From Motilibacter rhizosphaerae (GTDB lineage Bacteria; Actinomycetota; Actinomycetes; Motilibacterales; Motilibacteraceae), in contig NZ_SGXD01000007.1 of the NCBI RefSeq assembly GCF_004216915.1, positions 1 to 64,000 of the forward strand: a stretch of DNA of 64,000 nt. Direction: 5' to 3'. This document shows, in pieces, positions 1 through 12,512 of the stretch (its first letter is position 1; the number at the start of each line of letters is the position of its first letter). A program made the translations under genes and the position numbers. The notes under the pieces were generated by a model. It was not told where the DNA came from, did not search any database, and saw only the letters and a list, made by a program, of their open reading frames with translations.

Positions 1-3590
<3,590 letters not shown>

Positions 3591-3759
3591 GCTGCTGTGC
3601 TGGGGGGTCGTGCCATCTGCGGGGCGCGAGGCGGCCAAGAGGGGTCCTTCCGAGGCTCGGACTCGAGGCGTACGGAGTGCGTGCCCACGACCCCCACCTC
3701 CGGGCGTCTCAGGACGACGTCTCGGGGCATCTGAAGTGCACAGGGCAGCGCAAAGCGAC

Positions 3760-3788
3760 AGCATACCCGTCCGGGCATGCTCGCGCAA
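3760..3788 (-). promoter_or_regulatory. Candidate sigma-A promoter of rpoB
   Basis: On the minus strand TTGCGC (3783-3788) is followed after 17 nt by TATGCT (3760-3765). Both hexamers are near consensus and the spacing is ideal. The transcript would start near 3752 and give a leader of about 160 nt before the rpoB ATG. The position of a start site is inferred. Confidence 0.6.
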
Positions 3789-4080
3789 ACCCCTGCTCCG
3801 GCCCCTCCAGCGGGTCCCCTCCGCACCGCGGAGGTCCAGCACCGGTCGGGCCGACGAGCACCGTCCCGGGGGCTCGCGCTCCCGTCCGGCGCGAGCAGGA
3901 TGGCCCGCGCGGGCCGGTGCGGTCAAGCACCCGGGAGGGGGTGTGGACGACCTTCTTCCCGCCGACACCTCGCCGACACTCCTCCGTCGACACCCGCGGG
4001 CCCGACCTGAGCTGTCCTCGCCCCTCCCGCGCGCACCCGCTCCCCCGCCGCGACGGGACAGGGGCACCCCCGGACGCAGC

Positions 4081-4112
4081 GAGGCCGCCCGTGCAGGTGC
4101 ACGGACGGCCTC
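4081..4112 (-). terminator. Hairpin terminator after rplL
   Basis: Two 15-nt arms (4081-4095 and 4098-4112) are complementary with a 2-nt loop. The single imperfect pair becomes a G.U wobble only in the minus-strand RNA, which fits its place 43 nt after the rplL stop. There is no U tract, as is common in high-GC actinobacteria. It separates the rplJL unit from rpoB. Confidence 0.7.
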
Positions 4113-4154
4113 AGGGCGCAGCGGCCGGACGCGGGGTCCGGCCGGTGCGCGGGA

Positions 4155-4544
4155 CTACTTGAGCGTGACGGTGGCGCCGGCGCCCTCGAGCTGCGCCTTG
4201 GCCTTCTCCGCCGCCTCCTTGGTGACCTTCTCCAGGACCGCCTTGGGCGTGCCGTCGACGAGGTCCTTGGCCTCCTTCAGGCCGAGGTTCGTGAGGGCGC
4301 GCACCTCCTTGATGACCTGGATCTTCTTGTCGCCGGCGCCCTCGAGGATGACGTCGAACTCGTCCTGCTCCTCGACGGCCTCGGCGGCCGCGCCGGCGCC
4401 CGCGCCGGCCGGGGCCGCGACGGCGACCGGAGCGGCGGCGGTGACGCCGAACGTGTCCTCGAACGCCTTCACGAACTCGGAGAGCTCGATGAGGGTGAGC
4501 TCCTTGAACGCGTCGAGGAGCTCGTCGGTGCTGAGCTTCGCCAT
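4155..4544 (-). CDS. rplL: 50S ribosomal protein L7/L12
   Basis: Stalk protein of the large ribosomal subunit, 129 residues. Layout is standard: an N-terminal dimerisation domain ([20 protein letters not shown]), an Ala/Pro/Gly-rich hinge (about residues 37-58), and the C-terminal domain that recruits translation factors, starting [22 protein letters not shown] and ending TVTLK. It follows rplJ by 50 nt on the same strand, the universal rplJ-rplL order, and is followed by a strong hairpin terminator. Confidence 0.98.
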   Translation of the reverse strand: MAKLSTDELLDAFKELTLIELSEFVKAFEDTFGVTAAAPVAVAAPAGAGAGAAAEAVEEQDEFDVILEGAGDKKIQVIKEVRALTNLGLKEAKDLVDGTPKAVLEKVTKEAAEKAKAQLEGAGATVTLK

Positions 4545-4594
4545 GGTGGCGGTCCTTCCGTGCTGGGGATGTAGCGGGTCGGGCGAGGCGCTGG

Positions 4595-5248
4595 TCAGGC
4601 CTCGGTCGCCTCGGCGGCGGGAGCCGCCTCGGCCACGTCGGCGGCGGGAGCCGCCTCAGCCGCGTCGGCGGCCGGAGCCGCGTCGGCAGCCTCGGGGGCG
4701 TCGGCCGGAGCCGCAGCCTCCTCGGCGGGGGCGCCCTCCGCGCGCTGGGCGCGCAGGGCCTCCGCCAGGCGCGCGGCCTGGCTGAGCGGGGCCTGGAACA
4801 GCGCGGCCGCCTTGGCGAGCGTGGCGTTCATCGCGCCCGCCGCCTTGGACAGCAGCACCTCGCGCGACTCGAGGTCGGCGAGCTTGGTGATGTCGGCGGC
4901 GCTGAGGGGCTTGCCCTCCAGCACACCGCCCTTGATGACGAGCAGCGGGTGCGTACGGGCGAAGTCGCGCAGGCCCTTCGCGGCGTCGACCGGGTCGCCC
5001 TTGACGAAGGCGATGGCCGACGGGCCCGCGAGCAGGTCGTCGAGACCCGTCACGCCGGCCTCGCGGGCGGCGATCCTGGTCAGCGTGTTCTTCACCACGG
5101 CGTACGTGGCACCCTCGCCCAGGGAGCGGCGGAGCTCCTTCATCTGGGCGACGGTGAGCCCGCGGTACTCGGTGAGCACCGCCGCGGAGGAGTCACGGAA
5201 GTGCTCCGTCAGCTCGGCGACGGCGGTGGCCTTGTCAGCCTTCGCCAT
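4595..5248 (-). CDS. rplJ: 50S ribosomal protein L10, with a long Ala/Pro-rich tail
   Basis: Protein L10 anchors L7/L12 dimers on the ribosome and autoregulates its operon by binding the mRNA leader. The start ATG ([17 protein letters not shown]) follows GAAGGGAGA at proper spacing; the reading frame is open far upstream but that part is not L10. Residues 1 to about 172 are canonical ([24 protein letters not shown]). The remaining 45 or so residues are a repetitive tail built of Ala, Glu, Asp and Pro ([20 protein letters not shown]). At 217 residues it is clearly longer than typical actinobacterial L10 (about 175). The tail follows the helical region that binds L7/L12, so it may add a flexible acidic extension to the stalk. 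Confidence 0.97.
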   Translation of the reverse strand: MAKADKATAVAELTEHFRDSSAAVLTEYRGLTVAQMKELRRSLGEGATYAVVKNTLTRIAAREAGVTGLDDLLAGPSAIAFVKGDPVDAAKGLRDFARTHPLLVIKGGVLEGKPLSAADITKLADLESREVLLSKAAGAMNATLAKAAALFQAPLSQAARLAEALRAQRAEGAPAEEAAAPADAPEAADAAPAADAAEAAPAADVAEAAPAAEATEA

Positions 5249-5460
5249 GGGTCTCCCTTCGGTGCCGGCACGCGAAGGGCTCCGGGGACGACGAACGCCC
5301 CGGCGCAGGCGCACGGGGCGTGGCACGCTGGGGACCAGCGGGCGAGCTCTGTCCAACCTGCGCGGGCGCCCGCGGAGCGGGTCCTTCGGCTCCTTCGTGG
5401 TCGGGCAGGTGCCCGGGCACGGTGGAGCAGCCAGCGGTCTTCGGCTCCGCCAGCGTACGC
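5249..5460 (-). promoter_or_regulatory. Probable L10-type autoregulatory leader of rplJL
   Basis: The 335-bp rplA-rplJ gap has no gene. In its transcribed part, minus-strand GCCGAAGACCGCTGG (5431-5445) resembles, from memory, the conserved CCGAAGACNGCNGG element of actinobacterial L10 leaders, where the L10(L12)4 complex binds. Downstream are several GC-rich hairpins, for example CGCTG-GTCCC-CAGCG (5326-5340) and one around 5275-5300 just before the rplJ ribosome site. The assignment rests on motif plus position; the fold was not computed. Confidence 0.55.
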
Positions 5461-5481
5461 GACGCCGCGACCCCGTGTCGA
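5452..5481 (-). promoter_or_regulatory. Candidate promoter of rplJL
   Basis: Minus strand TCGACA (5476-5481), 18 nt, TACGCT (5452-5457). The -35 hexamer matches TTGACA at 5 of 6 positions. It sits between the rplKA terminator and the L10 leader motif, so the leader would start a few nucleotides downstream. The same arrangement is found before secE. Confidence 0.5.
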
Positions 5482-5504
5482 ATCCCGCCCTCCCCCCGGA
5501 CGCG

Positions 5505-5540
5505 CCGAGGGGGCGCCGGCCGGAGCCGGCGCCCCCTCGG
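5505..5540 (-). terminator. Strong hairpin terminator after rplA
   Basis: A perfect 16-bp GC-rich stem (5505-5520 with 5525-5540) closed by a four-base loop, UCCG in the minus-strand RNA. It lies 43 nt after the rplA stop and before the rplJL promoter, so it separates the rplKA and rplJL units. No U tract follows. Confidence 0.8.
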
Positions 5541-5583
5541 GACGCGCAGGTGGAGCTGTGCGGGTGGAGCGGAGGGGCGGTCC

Positions 5584-6300
5584 TCAGACCGCGGCCTCCT
5601 CCTCGAGCAGGTTGCGCGTGCGGCTGCTGTCGAGCGGGATGCCCGGGCCGTTGGTCGTGCTGACCGTGGCCTTCTTGATGTAGCGGCCCTTCGCGGCGGA
5701 GGGCTTCAGGCGGTTGATCTCCTCGAGCGCGGCGGAGTAGTTCTCCACCAGCGAGCGGTCGTCGAAGCTCGTCTTGCCGATGATGAAGTGGAGGTTCGAG
5801 TGGCGGTCGACGCGGAACTCGATCTTGCCCCCCTTGATCTCGGTGACGGCCTTGGCGACGTCCGCGGTGACCGTGCCGGTCTTGGGGTTCGGCATGAGGC
5901 CGCGGGGGCCGAGGACGCGGCCGAGGCGGCCGACCTTGCCCATGAGGTCCGGCGTGGCGACGACGGCGTCGAAGTCGAGGCGGCCCTTGGCGACCTCGTC
6001 GATGAGCTCGTCGGAGCCGACGATGTCGGCGCCGGCGGCGCGGGCGGCCTCGGCGCGGTCGCCGTTGGCGAAGACGAGGACGCGGGCCGTCTTGCCGGTG
6101 CCGTGCGGGAGGTTGACCGTGCCGCGGACCATCTGGTCGGCCTTGCGCGGGTCGACGCCCAGGCGGAAGGCGACCTCGACGGTCGCGTCGTACTTGGTGG
6201 AGGACGTCTCGCGGGCGAGGCGGACGGCCTCGAGCGGGGCGTAGAGCTTGTCGCCGTCGACCTTCTCGGCCGCGGCGCGGTAGGCCTTGCTGCGCTTCAT
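5584..6300 (-). CDS. rplA: 50S ribosomal protein L1
   Basis: L1 forms the mobile stalk at the ribosomal E site and represses its own rplKA mRNA in bacteria. 238 residues, the normal length. Starts [20 protein letters not shown] and carries the L1 signature region [20 protein letters not shown] with [23 protein letters not shown] after it. It is 80 nt downstream of rplK on the same strand and is followed by a strong terminator. Confidence 0.98.
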   Translation of the reverse strand: MKRSKAYRAAAEKVDGDKLYAPLEAVRLARETSSTKYDATVEVAFRLGVDPRKADQMVRGTVNLPHGTGKTARVLVFANGDRAEAARAAGADIVGSDELIDEVAKGRLDFDAVVATPDLMGKVGRLGRVLGPRGLMPNPKTGTVTADVAKAVTEIKGGKIEFRVDRHSNLHFIIGKTSFDDRSLVENYSAALEEINRLKPSAAKGRYIKKATVSTTNGPGIPLDSSRTRNLLEEEAAV

Positions 6301-6380
6301 GGTGCTGCTCCGTGTCGTTCGTGGGAGGTGTGGTCCGGGCCGCGCGAGGCCCTGCCACGGGTCGGGGGGAGCCGGGTGGC

Positions 6381-6812
6381 TCAGCCCTCGACCGTGATGC
6401 CCATCTGGCGGGCGGTGCCGGCGATGATCTTCTCGGCGGCGTCGAGGTCGTTGGCGTTGAGGTCGGGCAGCTTGGTCTGCGCGATCTCGCGGACCTGGTC
6501 GCGGCTGAGCTTGCCGACCTTGGTCTTGTTCGGCGTCGACGAGCCCTTCTCCAGGCCGGCGGCGGCGAGGATCAGGCGGGCGGCCGGGGGGGTCTTCGTG
6601 ATGAACGTGAACGAGCGGTCCTCGTAGACGCTGATCTCGACCGGCACGACCTGGCCGCGCTGGGCCTCCGTCGCGGCGTTGTACGCCTTGACGAACTCCA
6701 TGATGTTGACGCCGTGCTGGCCCAGCGCGGGGCCGACGGGCGGCGCGGGCGTCGCCGCGCCGGCCTTGATCTGCAGCTTGATGATCGCTGCGAGCTTCTT
6801 CTTGGGAGGCAT
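6381..6812 (-). CDS. rplK: 50S ribosomal protein L11
   Basis: L11 lies at the GTPase-associated centre of the 50S subunit and is required for RelA-type stringent signalling. 143 residues, standard. Begins [34 protein letters not shown], with the conserved proline-rich N-terminal segment, and ends with the rRNA-binding domain ([18 protein letters not shown]). It is 43 nt downstream of nusG and upstream of rplA, the usual order. Confidence 0.98.
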   Translation of the reverse strand: MPPKKKLAAIIKLQIKAGAATPAPPVGPALGQHGVNIMEFVKAYNAATEAQRGQVVPVEISVYEDRSFTFITKTPPAARLILAAAGLEKGSSTPNKTKVGKLSRDQVREIAQTKLPDLNANDLDAAEKIIAGTARQMGITVEG

Positions 6813-6855
6813 CTCTCTCGCGTCCTCGTGGGTCAGCCCCGGCCGACGGCCGGGG

Positions 6856-7755
6856 TCAGATCTTCTGGATCTGGCTGAAGGGGAGCTCGACCGGGGTCTC
6901 GCGCCCGAAGATCTCGACGAGGCCGCGCACCTTGCGGGCGTCGACGTCGATCTCGTTGATGGTCGCGTGCAGCGTCGCGAAAGGCCCCTCGGTCACCATG
7001 ACCGAGTCGCCCACCGCGAAGTCCACGACCTTGACCTCGGGCGCCGCGGAGGCCGCCGCGCCCTTCTTCTCCTCGGGCTTCGGGGCGAGCATGCGCCCGA
7101 CCTCGTCGGTGCTGAGGGGCGAGGGGTTGTGCGCGTGGCCGACGAACTGCGTCACGCCGGGGGTGTTGCGCACGACGCCCCACGACTCGTCGGTGAGGTC
7201 CATGCGCACGAGGACGTACCCGGGGAACTTGGTCCGGCGCACGGTCTTGCGCTGGCCGTTCTTGATCTCGGTGACCTCCTCCATGGGCACCTCGACCTGG
7301 AAGATGAAGTCCTCCATGTTGAGCGTCGCGGTGCGCTGCTCGAGGTTGGCCTTCACCCGGTTCTCGTAGCCGGCGTAGGAGTTGATGACGTACCAGTCGC
7401 CCGGCGCCCGGCGCAGCGCGGCGTAGAACTCCGCGACCGGGTCCTCCTCGTCCTCGTCGGCCCCCTCAGGGGCGTCCTCGACGGCGTCCGGGGCGCCCGG
7501 CAGGTCGGCCTCCTCCTCGCCCGCGGCCTCCTCCTCGCCGGCCCCGCTCACGACCGCGCCCTCGAGGTAGCCGCTCGAGGCGTCGTCCGTGCCGCCGAGC
7601 GCGTCCGTGCCCGAGCCGGTGTCGTCACCCGGGTCGGCCGCGAACGGGTCGGTGCCGTAGCCCGCGCCGTAGGGCGAGCGGCCCGCGAACGCGCCCTCGG
7701 CGTCGGCAGCCTCGGCACTCTCGGTGTGCGGGACGTCGAAAGGACTCTGGGACAC
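6856..7755 (-). CDS. nusG: Transcription antitermination factor NusG
   Basis: NusG binds RNA polymerase and couples it to Rho or to the ribosome. The start GTG ([11 protein letters not shown]...) is chosen as the last plausible start after secE; the frame stays open upstream into secE. The first 115 or so residues are an acidic, Gly/Ala/Asp/Glu-rich low-complexity extension (many E and D between residues 50 and 105), a feature known in actinobacterial NusG. The NGN domain starts at [22 protein letters not shown], and the C-terminal KOW domain includes [20 protein letters not shown]. 299 residues in all. The ribosome site is weak (GGAG about 10 nt before GTG). Confidence 0.95.
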   Translation of the reverse strand: MSQSPFDVPHTESAEAADAEGAFAGRSPYGAGYGTDPFAADPGDDTGSGTDALGGTDDASSGYLEGAVVSGAGEEEAAGEEEADLPGAPDAVEDAPEGADEDEEDPVAEFYAALRRAPGDWYVINSYAGYENRVKANLEQRTATLNMEDFIFQVEVPMEEVTEIKNGQRKTVRRTKFPGYVLVRMDLTDESWGVVRNTPGVTQFVGHAHNPSPLSTDEVGRMLAPKPEEKKGAAASAAPEVKVVDFAVGDSVMVTEGPFATLHATINEIDVDARKVRGLVEIFGRETPVELPFSQIQKI

Positions 7756-7820
7756 GGTGGGCGGCTCCGGTCTTCGGTGCGGGCGGTCGGTCAGGAGGGG
7801 GGGCGCGGCGGGGCCGCGGG

Positions 7821-8102
7821 TCAGCCGAAGACCCAGAACATGAGCCGGCCGAAGCCGTAGTCCAGGACGCTGAGCAGGGCGATCATCGCGATGACGAAGA
7901 CGATGACGACCGTGGTGTAGGTCGTCAGCTCGTTGCGCGTCGGCCAGATGACCTTGCGCAGCTCCGCGACGACCTGCCGGATGTAGAGCGAGAGGCGCGC
8001 GAGCGGACCGCCCCGCCCGACCGCCGCACGGGCGCCGCTGCGGGACGCCGGCGCGACGTCGCGCTCGGGGACGGCGCTGCTGCCGTCGTGCAGCTCGGTC
8101 AC
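7821..8102 (-). CDS. secE: Preprotein translocase subunit SecE
   Basis: Small essential subunit of the SecYEG channel, inner membrane. 93 residues from a GTG start ([15 protein letters not shown]). The N-terminal half is hydrophilic; the conserved amphipathic region [21 protein letters not shown] precedes a single transmembrane helix ([24 protein letters not shown]). It is the first gene of the secE-nusG-rplK-rplA block and has a candidate promoter about 120 nt upstream. The tRNA-Trp often found before secE in actinobacteria is absent here. Confidence 0.95.
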   Translation of the reverse strand: MTELHDGSSAVPERDVAPASRSGARAAVGRGGPLARLSLYIRQVVAELRKVIWPTRNELTTYTTVVIVFVIAMIALLSVLDYGFGRLMFWVFG

Positions 8103-8223
8103 AGCGGGGCTCCACTCGGTGGTCGGTCGGTGCTGGCGGGCGGTGTCGTCCACCCGTGCGGGGCCGGCACGACCCGGGCGGGTGCGCAGGCGCGGGCACG
8201 GGTCGGCACGACGCCGACGGACC

Positions 8224-8253
8224 AGTGTACGGCGTGGTCCCTCCCGCGGTCGA
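8224..8253 (-). promoter_or_regulatory. Candidate promoter of secE-nusG
   Basis: Minus strand TCGACC (8248-8253), 18 nt, TACACT (8224-8229), the same spacing and near-identical hexamers as the candidate rplJL promoter. The transcript would start near 8217 with a leader of about 115 nt. Confidence 0.45.
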
Positions 8254-8308
8254 ACCGCGTACGGCCGGGGCGCCGGGAACGCCCGCGCGGGCACCGTCGG
8301 GCGTCTGG

Positions 8309-8314
8309 CACGAT
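8309..8314 (+). promoter_or_regulatory. Leaderless -10 element of aspC
   Basis: CACGAT ends exactly 6 nt before the ATG, so transcription would begin at or next to the start codon. No Shine-Dalgarno sequence is needed and none is convincing. The same 6-nt layout recurs at eight other genes here. Confidence 0.4.
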
Positions 8315-8320
8315 CGGGGC

Positions 8321-9541
8321 ATGACCTCCCCCGTCGCGCCCACCGCCGCCCGGGTCTCCGCCCGGGTGGGAGCCATCGCCGAGTCCGCCACCCTGGCCGT
8401 CGACGCCAAGGCGAAGGCGCTCAAGGCGGCGGGGCGGCCGGTCATCGGGTTCGGCGCCGGCGAGCCCGACTTCCCGACGCCCGCGCACATCGTCGAGGCC
8501 GCGGTGCGCGCGTGCTCGGACCCGAGGATGCACCACTACACCCCCGCGGCGGGGCTGCCCGAGCTGCGCGAGGCCGTCGCCGTCAAGACGCTGCGCGACT
8601 CCGGCTGGGGCGTGCAGGCGAGCCAGGTGCTCATCACCAACGGCGGCAAGCAGGCGGTCTACAACGCCTTCGCCGCGCTGCTCGACCCGGGCGACGAGGT
8701 GCTCGTGCCCGCGCCGTACTGGACGACCTACCCCGAGAGCATCCGGCTGGCCGGCGGTGTCCCCGTCGAGGTCCTCACGGACGAGACGACGGGCTACCTC
8801 GCGAGCGTCGAGCAGCTCGAGGCGGCGCTGACCCCGCGTACCAAGGTCCTGCTGTTCGTCTCCCCCTCGAACCCCACGGGGGCGGTCTACTCCCCCGAGC
8901 AGACGGCGGAGATCGGGCGCTGGGCGCTCGAGCGCGGCCTCTGGGTCGTCACCGACGAGATCTACGAGCACCTGGTCTACGGCGGCACGGTGTTCTCCTC
9001 GCTGCCGGCGCTGGTGCCCGAGCTCGCCGACCGCACCGTCGTGGTCAACGGCGTCGCCAAGACGTGGGCGATGACCGGCTGGCGCGTCGGGTGGCTCATC
9101 GGCCCCGGCGACGTGGTCCGCGCGGCTGGCAACCTGCAGTCGCACGCCACCTCCAACGTCAGCAACGTCGCGCAGGCCGCGGCGCTCGCGGCCGTCACCG
9201 ACGACCTCTCGGCGGTCCGCGAGATGCGCACGGCCTTCGACCGGCGCCGGCAGACCATGGTGCGGATGCTCAACGACGTCCCCGGCTTCGTCTGCCCGGA
9301 GCCGCTGGGCGCGTTCTACTGCTACCCCTCGGTCAAGGGCGCGCTCGGTCGCAGCATCCGCGGGCGCAGCGTCAGCAGCTCCGCCGAGCTGTGCGAGGTC
9401 GTCCTGGACGAGGCCGAGGTCGCGCTCGTGCCGGGTGAGGCGTTCGGGACGCCGGGCTACGTCCGGCTGTCGTACGCCCTGGGTGACGCCGACCTCGCCG
9501 AGGGCGTGGGGCGGGTCCAGCGCCTGCTGTCCGGGGAGTGA
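8321..9541 (+). CDS. aspC: Class I pyridoxal-phosphate aminotransferase, aspartate type
   Basis: Cytosolic transaminase, most likely aspartate/2-oxoglutarate. 406 residues. Visible fold-type I features: the substrate-binding motif [59 protein letters not shown], and the PLP-binding lysine K247 in [15 protein letters not shown]; the C-terminal arginine contact is in GYVRLSYA. It is the first of two plus-strand genes and its TGA overlaps the GTG of the deaminase gene. The adjacency to secE matches the order in Streptomyces-type genomes. The substrate is inferred from family resemblance. Confidence 0.92.
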   Translation: MTSPVAPTAARVSARVGAIAESATLAVDAKAKALKAAGRPVIGFGAGEPDFPTPAHIVEAAVRACSDPRMHHYTPAAGLPELREAVAVKTLRDSGWGVQASQVLITNGGKQAVYNAFAALLDPGDEVLVPAPYWTTYPESIRLAGGVPVEVLTDETTGYLASVEQLEAALTPRTKVLLFVSPSNPTGAVYSPEQTAEIGRWALERGLWVVTDEIYEHLVYGGTVFSSLPALVPELADRTVVVNGVAKTWAMTGWRVGWLIGPGDVVRAAGNLQSHATSNVSNVAQAAALAAVTDDLSAVREMRTAFDRRRQTMVRMLNDVPGFVCPEPLGAFYCYPSVKGALGRSIRGRSVSSSAELCEVVLDEAEVALVPGEAFGTPGYVRLSYALGDADLAEGVGRVQRLLSGE

Positions 9542-10581
9542 CCGGCGCGGTCCCCCCGGAGCAGGGCCGCGACCTCGCCGCGCTGCCGAAGGCGCACCTG
9601 CACCTGCACTCGACCGGGTCGATGCGGCACGCCACCCTCGTCGAGCTCGCCTACCGCTCGGGGGTGCGGCTGCCGGAGAGCCTGCGCTCGCCCTCGCCCC
9701 CGCCGCTGCGCGACGTGGACAGCCGCGGGTGGTTCCGGTTCCAGCGGCTCTACGACGTCGCCCGCTCGGTGCTCACGACCGAGGACGACGTGCGGCGCCT
9801 CGTCCGCGAGGCGGCCGAGGACGAGGCGGCGGAGGGCTCGGGCTGGCTCGAGATCCAGGTCGACCCCTCGGGCTACGCCGCGCGCTACGGCGGCGTCACG
9901 CCGTTCCTCGAGCTGTTCCTCGCCGCGGCCCGCGAGGCCGAGGAGCTCACCGGCGTGGGCATCGGCGTCATCGTCGCGGCGAACCGCACCCGCCACCCCC
10001 TCGACGCCCGGACGCTCGCGCGGCTCGCCGTCCGCTACGCGGGGGCGGGCGTCGTGGGCTTCGGGCTCTCCAACGACGAGCGGCGCGGGGCGACGAGCGA
10101 GTTCGCCCGGGCGTTCGCGATCGCCCGGCACGGCGGGCTGCCCACCGTCCCCCACGCCGGCGAGCTGCGCGGCCCGGAGCACGTCCGCGCCGTGCTCGAG
10201 GTCGCCGACCCGGCGCGGCTCGGCCACGGCGTACGTGCTGCGGAGGACCCCGCGCTGCTCGAGGAGCTGGCCCGGAGGGGCACGGCCTGCGAGGTGTGCC
10301 CGGCGTCCAACGTGTCGCTGGGCGTCGCCGAGCGGCCCGAGGACGTGCCGCTGCGCCAGCTGCTCGCCGCGGGCGTGCCGGTCGCCCTGGGGGCGGACGA
10401 CCCGCTGCTGTTCGGCTCGCGGCTCACGGCGCAGTACGCGCTGGCGCGCTCCGCGCACGGCCTGGACGACGCGGCGCTGGCCGCCCTGGCGCGCTCCTCG
10501 GTGGAGTCGTCGTTCGCGCCGGAGGACCGCAAGCGGCGGCTGCTCGCGGGGATCGAGCGCTGGCTGGCGACGCCGCCCTAG
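9538..10581 (+). CDS. Adenosine deaminase family protein
   Basis: Amidohydrolase-fold purine deaminase, 347 residues from a GTG overlapping the aspC stop (GTGA). Zinc and catalytic motifs are visible: LHLH (H22, H24), HAGEL with the proton-shuttle Glu, LGHGVR, and GADDPLLFG with the metal and catalytic Asp pair. The first motif reads HSTGSM rather than the HLDGA of classical adenosine deaminase, a variant I have seen in actinobacterial relatives, so the exact substrate may be adenosine or another 6-aminopurine. Its stop overlaps the convergent murB stop by 3-4 bases (CTAG). Likely co-translated with aspC. Confidence 0.85.
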   Translation: MTGAVPPEQGRDLAALPKAHLHLHSTGSMRHATLVELAYRSGVRLPESLRSPSPPPLRDVDSRGWFRFQRLYDVARSVLTTEDDVRRLVREAAEDEAAEGSGWLEIQVDPSGYAARYGGVTPFLELFLAAAREAEELTGVGIGVIVAANRTRHPLDARTLARLAVRYAGAGVVGFGLSNDERRGATSEFARAFAIARHGGLPTVPHAGELRGPEHVRAVLEVADPARLGHGVRAAEDPALLEELARRGTACEVCPASNVSLGVAERPEDVPLRQLLAAGVPVALGADDPLLFGSRLTAQYALARSAHGLDDAALAALARSSVESSFAPEDRKRRLLAGIERWLATPP

Positions 10582-11645
10582 AGGGCGACACCCACGAGGG
10601 CGGGCTCGGGCTCCAGGACCACCCCGAAGCGGTCGGCCACCCTGTCGCGCAGCGTACGGGCCAGCGCGACGAGGTCCTCGGCCCGCGCGCCGCCCCTGTT
10701 GGTGAGCGCGAGGGCGTGCTTGCCGGACAGCGCGGCCGGGCCGTCGCCGTAGCCCGGCGGGAAGCCGGCGTGCTGGATGAGCCAGGCCGCCGAGAGCTTC
10801 ACGCGGCCCTCGGGCGCGGGCCAGCGCGGGGCGTCGGCCGGGACGCGCTCGGCCGCCGCGGCGGGCACGACCGGGTTGGTGAAGAAGGAGCCGGCACTGC
10901 GCGTGTCGGGGTCGGCCGGGTCGAGGACCATGCCCTTGCGGGCGCGCAGCGCGAGCACGGTCTCGCGGACCCGGGCGAGCGGGGCCCGTCCGCCCTCGGG
11001 GACGCCGAGCGCCCGGGCCAGCTCGGCGTAGCGGACCGGGTCGGACAGCTCGGCCGGCCGCAGGGCGAGCTCGACGCCCAGCACGACCCAGCGCTGGCGA
11101 GCGGCGGGGCCCTGCTCCGCGCCCGGCCAGTCCTCCGGCAAGCGCTCCTGCTTGAAGCGGCTGGTGCGGTAGCCGAAGCCGCAGTCCCCGACCGCGAGGG
11201 TGCGCCGCTGCCCGGTGAGCCGGTCCCAGGTGCGGACGCGCTCGACGACGGCGGCCACCTCCTGGCCGTACGCGCCGACGTTCTGGACGGGGGTGGCGCC
11301 GGTGGTGCCGGGGATCCCGGTGAGGCACTCGATGCCGGCCAGGCCCTCCTCGAGGGCGCGGTCGACGACCGACTCCCAGGGCTCCCCCGCGGCGACGTCG
11401 AGCGTGGGGTAGCCGCAGCCGCAGTCGACGAGGGCGGCGCCGCGCGTGGCGACCTGGACGACGGTCCCGGGGAAGCCGGCGTCGCCGACCAGCAGGTTGC
11501 TGCCGCCCCCGACGAGGAGGAGCGGCTCGCGCGCGGCGTCCGCCTCCTGGACCGCGCTGAGCAGCTCGGCCTCGGTCGTGGCCCGCACGAGGCGGCCGGC
11601 GGGGCCGCCCACCCCCAGGGTGGTGAGCTCGGCGAGGGTGCTCAC
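10578..11645 (-). CDS. murB: UDP-N-acetylenolpyruvoylglucosamine reductase
   Basis: NADPH- and FAD-dependent second step of peptidoglycan precursor synthesis, giving UDP-N-acetylmuramate. 355 residues from a GTG that overlaps the hadB-like stop (GTGA). Visible features: TTLGVGGPAGRLVRA, the FAD-binding LLVGGGSNLLVGDAGF, GIPGTTGATPVQNVGAYGQE, FGYRTSRFK, and the proton-donor segment AGSFFTNPVV. The C-terminal HAGFPPGYGDGPAALSGKHALALTNRGGA is typical of type I MurB. It is the last gene of the rpmG-hadA-hadB-murB run and converges on the deaminase. Confidence 0.96.
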   Translation of the reverse strand: MSTLAELTTLGVGGPAGRLVRATTEAELLSAVQEADAAREPLLLVGGGSNLLVGDAGFPGTVVQVATRGAALVDCGCGYPTLDVAAGEPWESVVDRALEEGLAGIECLTGIPGTTGATPVQNVGAYGQEVAAVVERVRTWDRLTGQRRTLAVGDCGFGYRTSRFKQERLPEDWPGAEQGPAARQRWVVLGVELALRPAELSDPVRYAELARALGVPEGGRAPLARVRETVLALRARKGMVLDPADPDTRSAGSFFTNPVVPAAAAERVPADAPRWPAPEGRVKLSAAWLIQHAGFPPGYGDGPAALSGKHALALTNRGGARAEDLVALARTLRDRVADRFGVVLEPEPALVGVAL

Positions 11646-12070
11646 GGCGCGAGCTGGAGCACGGCCCGGGCGCCGGCGAGCACGCGGACGCCGCTCGACA
11701 CGGCCTGCAGCTCGACGCGGACCCGCCCCTCGGGGAGGAGCTCGGCGACGCGGCCGCTGACGACCAGCTCGGCGCCCTGCTCGCCCCAGGGGACGACGAC
11801 GGGCTTGACGAAGCGCACGGAGAAGTCGGCGACGGCGTCCGGGCTCCCCGCCCAGGCGGTGAGCAGGCTGCCGGCGAGGGCCATCGTCAGCATCCCGTGG
11901 GCGATGACCCCGGGCAGGCCGACGGCCTCGGCGGTGCGCTCGTCCCAGTGGATGGGGTTGAAGTCCCCGGAGGCGCCGGCGTAGCGGACGAGGTCCGCAC
12001 GGGTGAGCGCGTGGGTCGTCGGGCCGAGCTCGTCGCCGACGGCGACGCCAGCGGCGGAGCGGAGCGTCAC
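11642..12070 (-). CDS. hadB: MaoC-type (3R)-hydroxyacyl dehydratase, HadB-like
   Basis: Hot-dog fold hydratase, 142 residues, GTG start overlapping the hadA stop by 4 nt. The catalytic Asp/His hydratase motif is present in YAGASGDFNPIHWDE (D and H six residues apart), followed by LPGVIAHGMLTMALAG. In mycobacteria HadAB dehydrates acyl-ACP in the FAS-II cycle; outside mycolate producers the substrate is less certain. Coupling to HadA by overlap fits a heterodimer in which this subunit carries the active site. Confidence 0.9.
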   Translation of the reverse strand: MTLRSAAGVAVGDELGPTTHALTRADLVRYAGASGDFNPIHWDERTAEAVGLPGVIAHGMLTMALAGSLLTAWAGSPDAVADFSVRFVKPVVVPWGEQGAELVVSGRVAELLPEGRVRVELQAVSSGVRVLAGARAVLQLAP

Positions 12071-12492
12071 GCGGACGCCTCCCCGCTCGCGGCGGAGGAG
12101 ATCACGAGCGTGGACCAGGCGCTGCCCAGCGGGCCCTCGGCGGCGGTGAGGTCGACGCGCACGGCCACCAGGGCCGCGGGGCCGAGGACGCGCACGGACT
12201 CGACCGTCGCCGTGCCCGAGACCCGGTCGCCCGGCACCAGGGCGCGGGTAAGGGCGAAGCGCTGCTCGCCGTGCACGACCCGCTCGAGCGCGATGCCGAG
12301 CCCGGGGTCCTCCAGCAGCGGCTGCAGCGCGCGCCAGGCCACCACGAAGGGGTAGGTCGGCGGCGCCGCGACGGGCTCGCCGCCGTCGCCCGTCCGCACG
12401 GCGGAGGCGAAGCGGCGGACCTCCTCGCGGCCGACCTCGTACGCCGCCGAGGCGGGGTAGGAGCGGCCGACGAGGGAGGCGTCGAGACCCAC
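12067..12492 (-). CDS. hadA: MaoC N-terminal-type dehydratase subunit, HadA-like
   Basis: Non-catalytic hot-dog partner (FAS1-like dehydratase domain), 141 residues. The GTG start (GLDASLVGRSYPASAAYEVG) is 20 nt after the rpmG stop; the reading frame remains open upstream but only covers rpmG out of frame. The conserved YEVGREEVRRFA, PPTYPFVVAW and VVHGEQRF segments identify the family. It lacks the D/H hydratase motif and so probably depends on the HadB-like protein encoded next. Confidence 0.87.
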   Translation of the reverse strand: MGLDASLVGRSYPASAAYEVGREEVRRFASAVRTGDGGEPVAAPPTYPFVVAWRALQPLLEDPGLGIALERVVHGEQRFALTRALVPGDRVSGTATVESVRVLGPAALVAVRVDLTAAEGPLGSAWSTLVISSAASGEASA

Positions 12493-12512
12493 GGACCTGC
12501 TCGCCAGCGGGA

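Larger units (their letters stand above)
3591..4154. other. rpoB leader and rplL-rpoB intergenic region (564 bp)
   Basis: No gene is supported here; open frames cross it on both strands but have no recognisable family features. It holds the rplL terminator at its right end, a good promoter in the middle and an untranslated rpoB leader of roughly 160 nt. A long rpoB leader is usual in actinobacteria. I cannot assign a structure to the leader by eye. Confidence 0.6.

Noticed and set aside
9538-10581. Deaminase as aminodeoxyfutalosine deaminase of the alternative menaquinone pathway
   Set aside because: menG with an isochorismate synthase gene points to the classical pathway, and no mqn genes are present.
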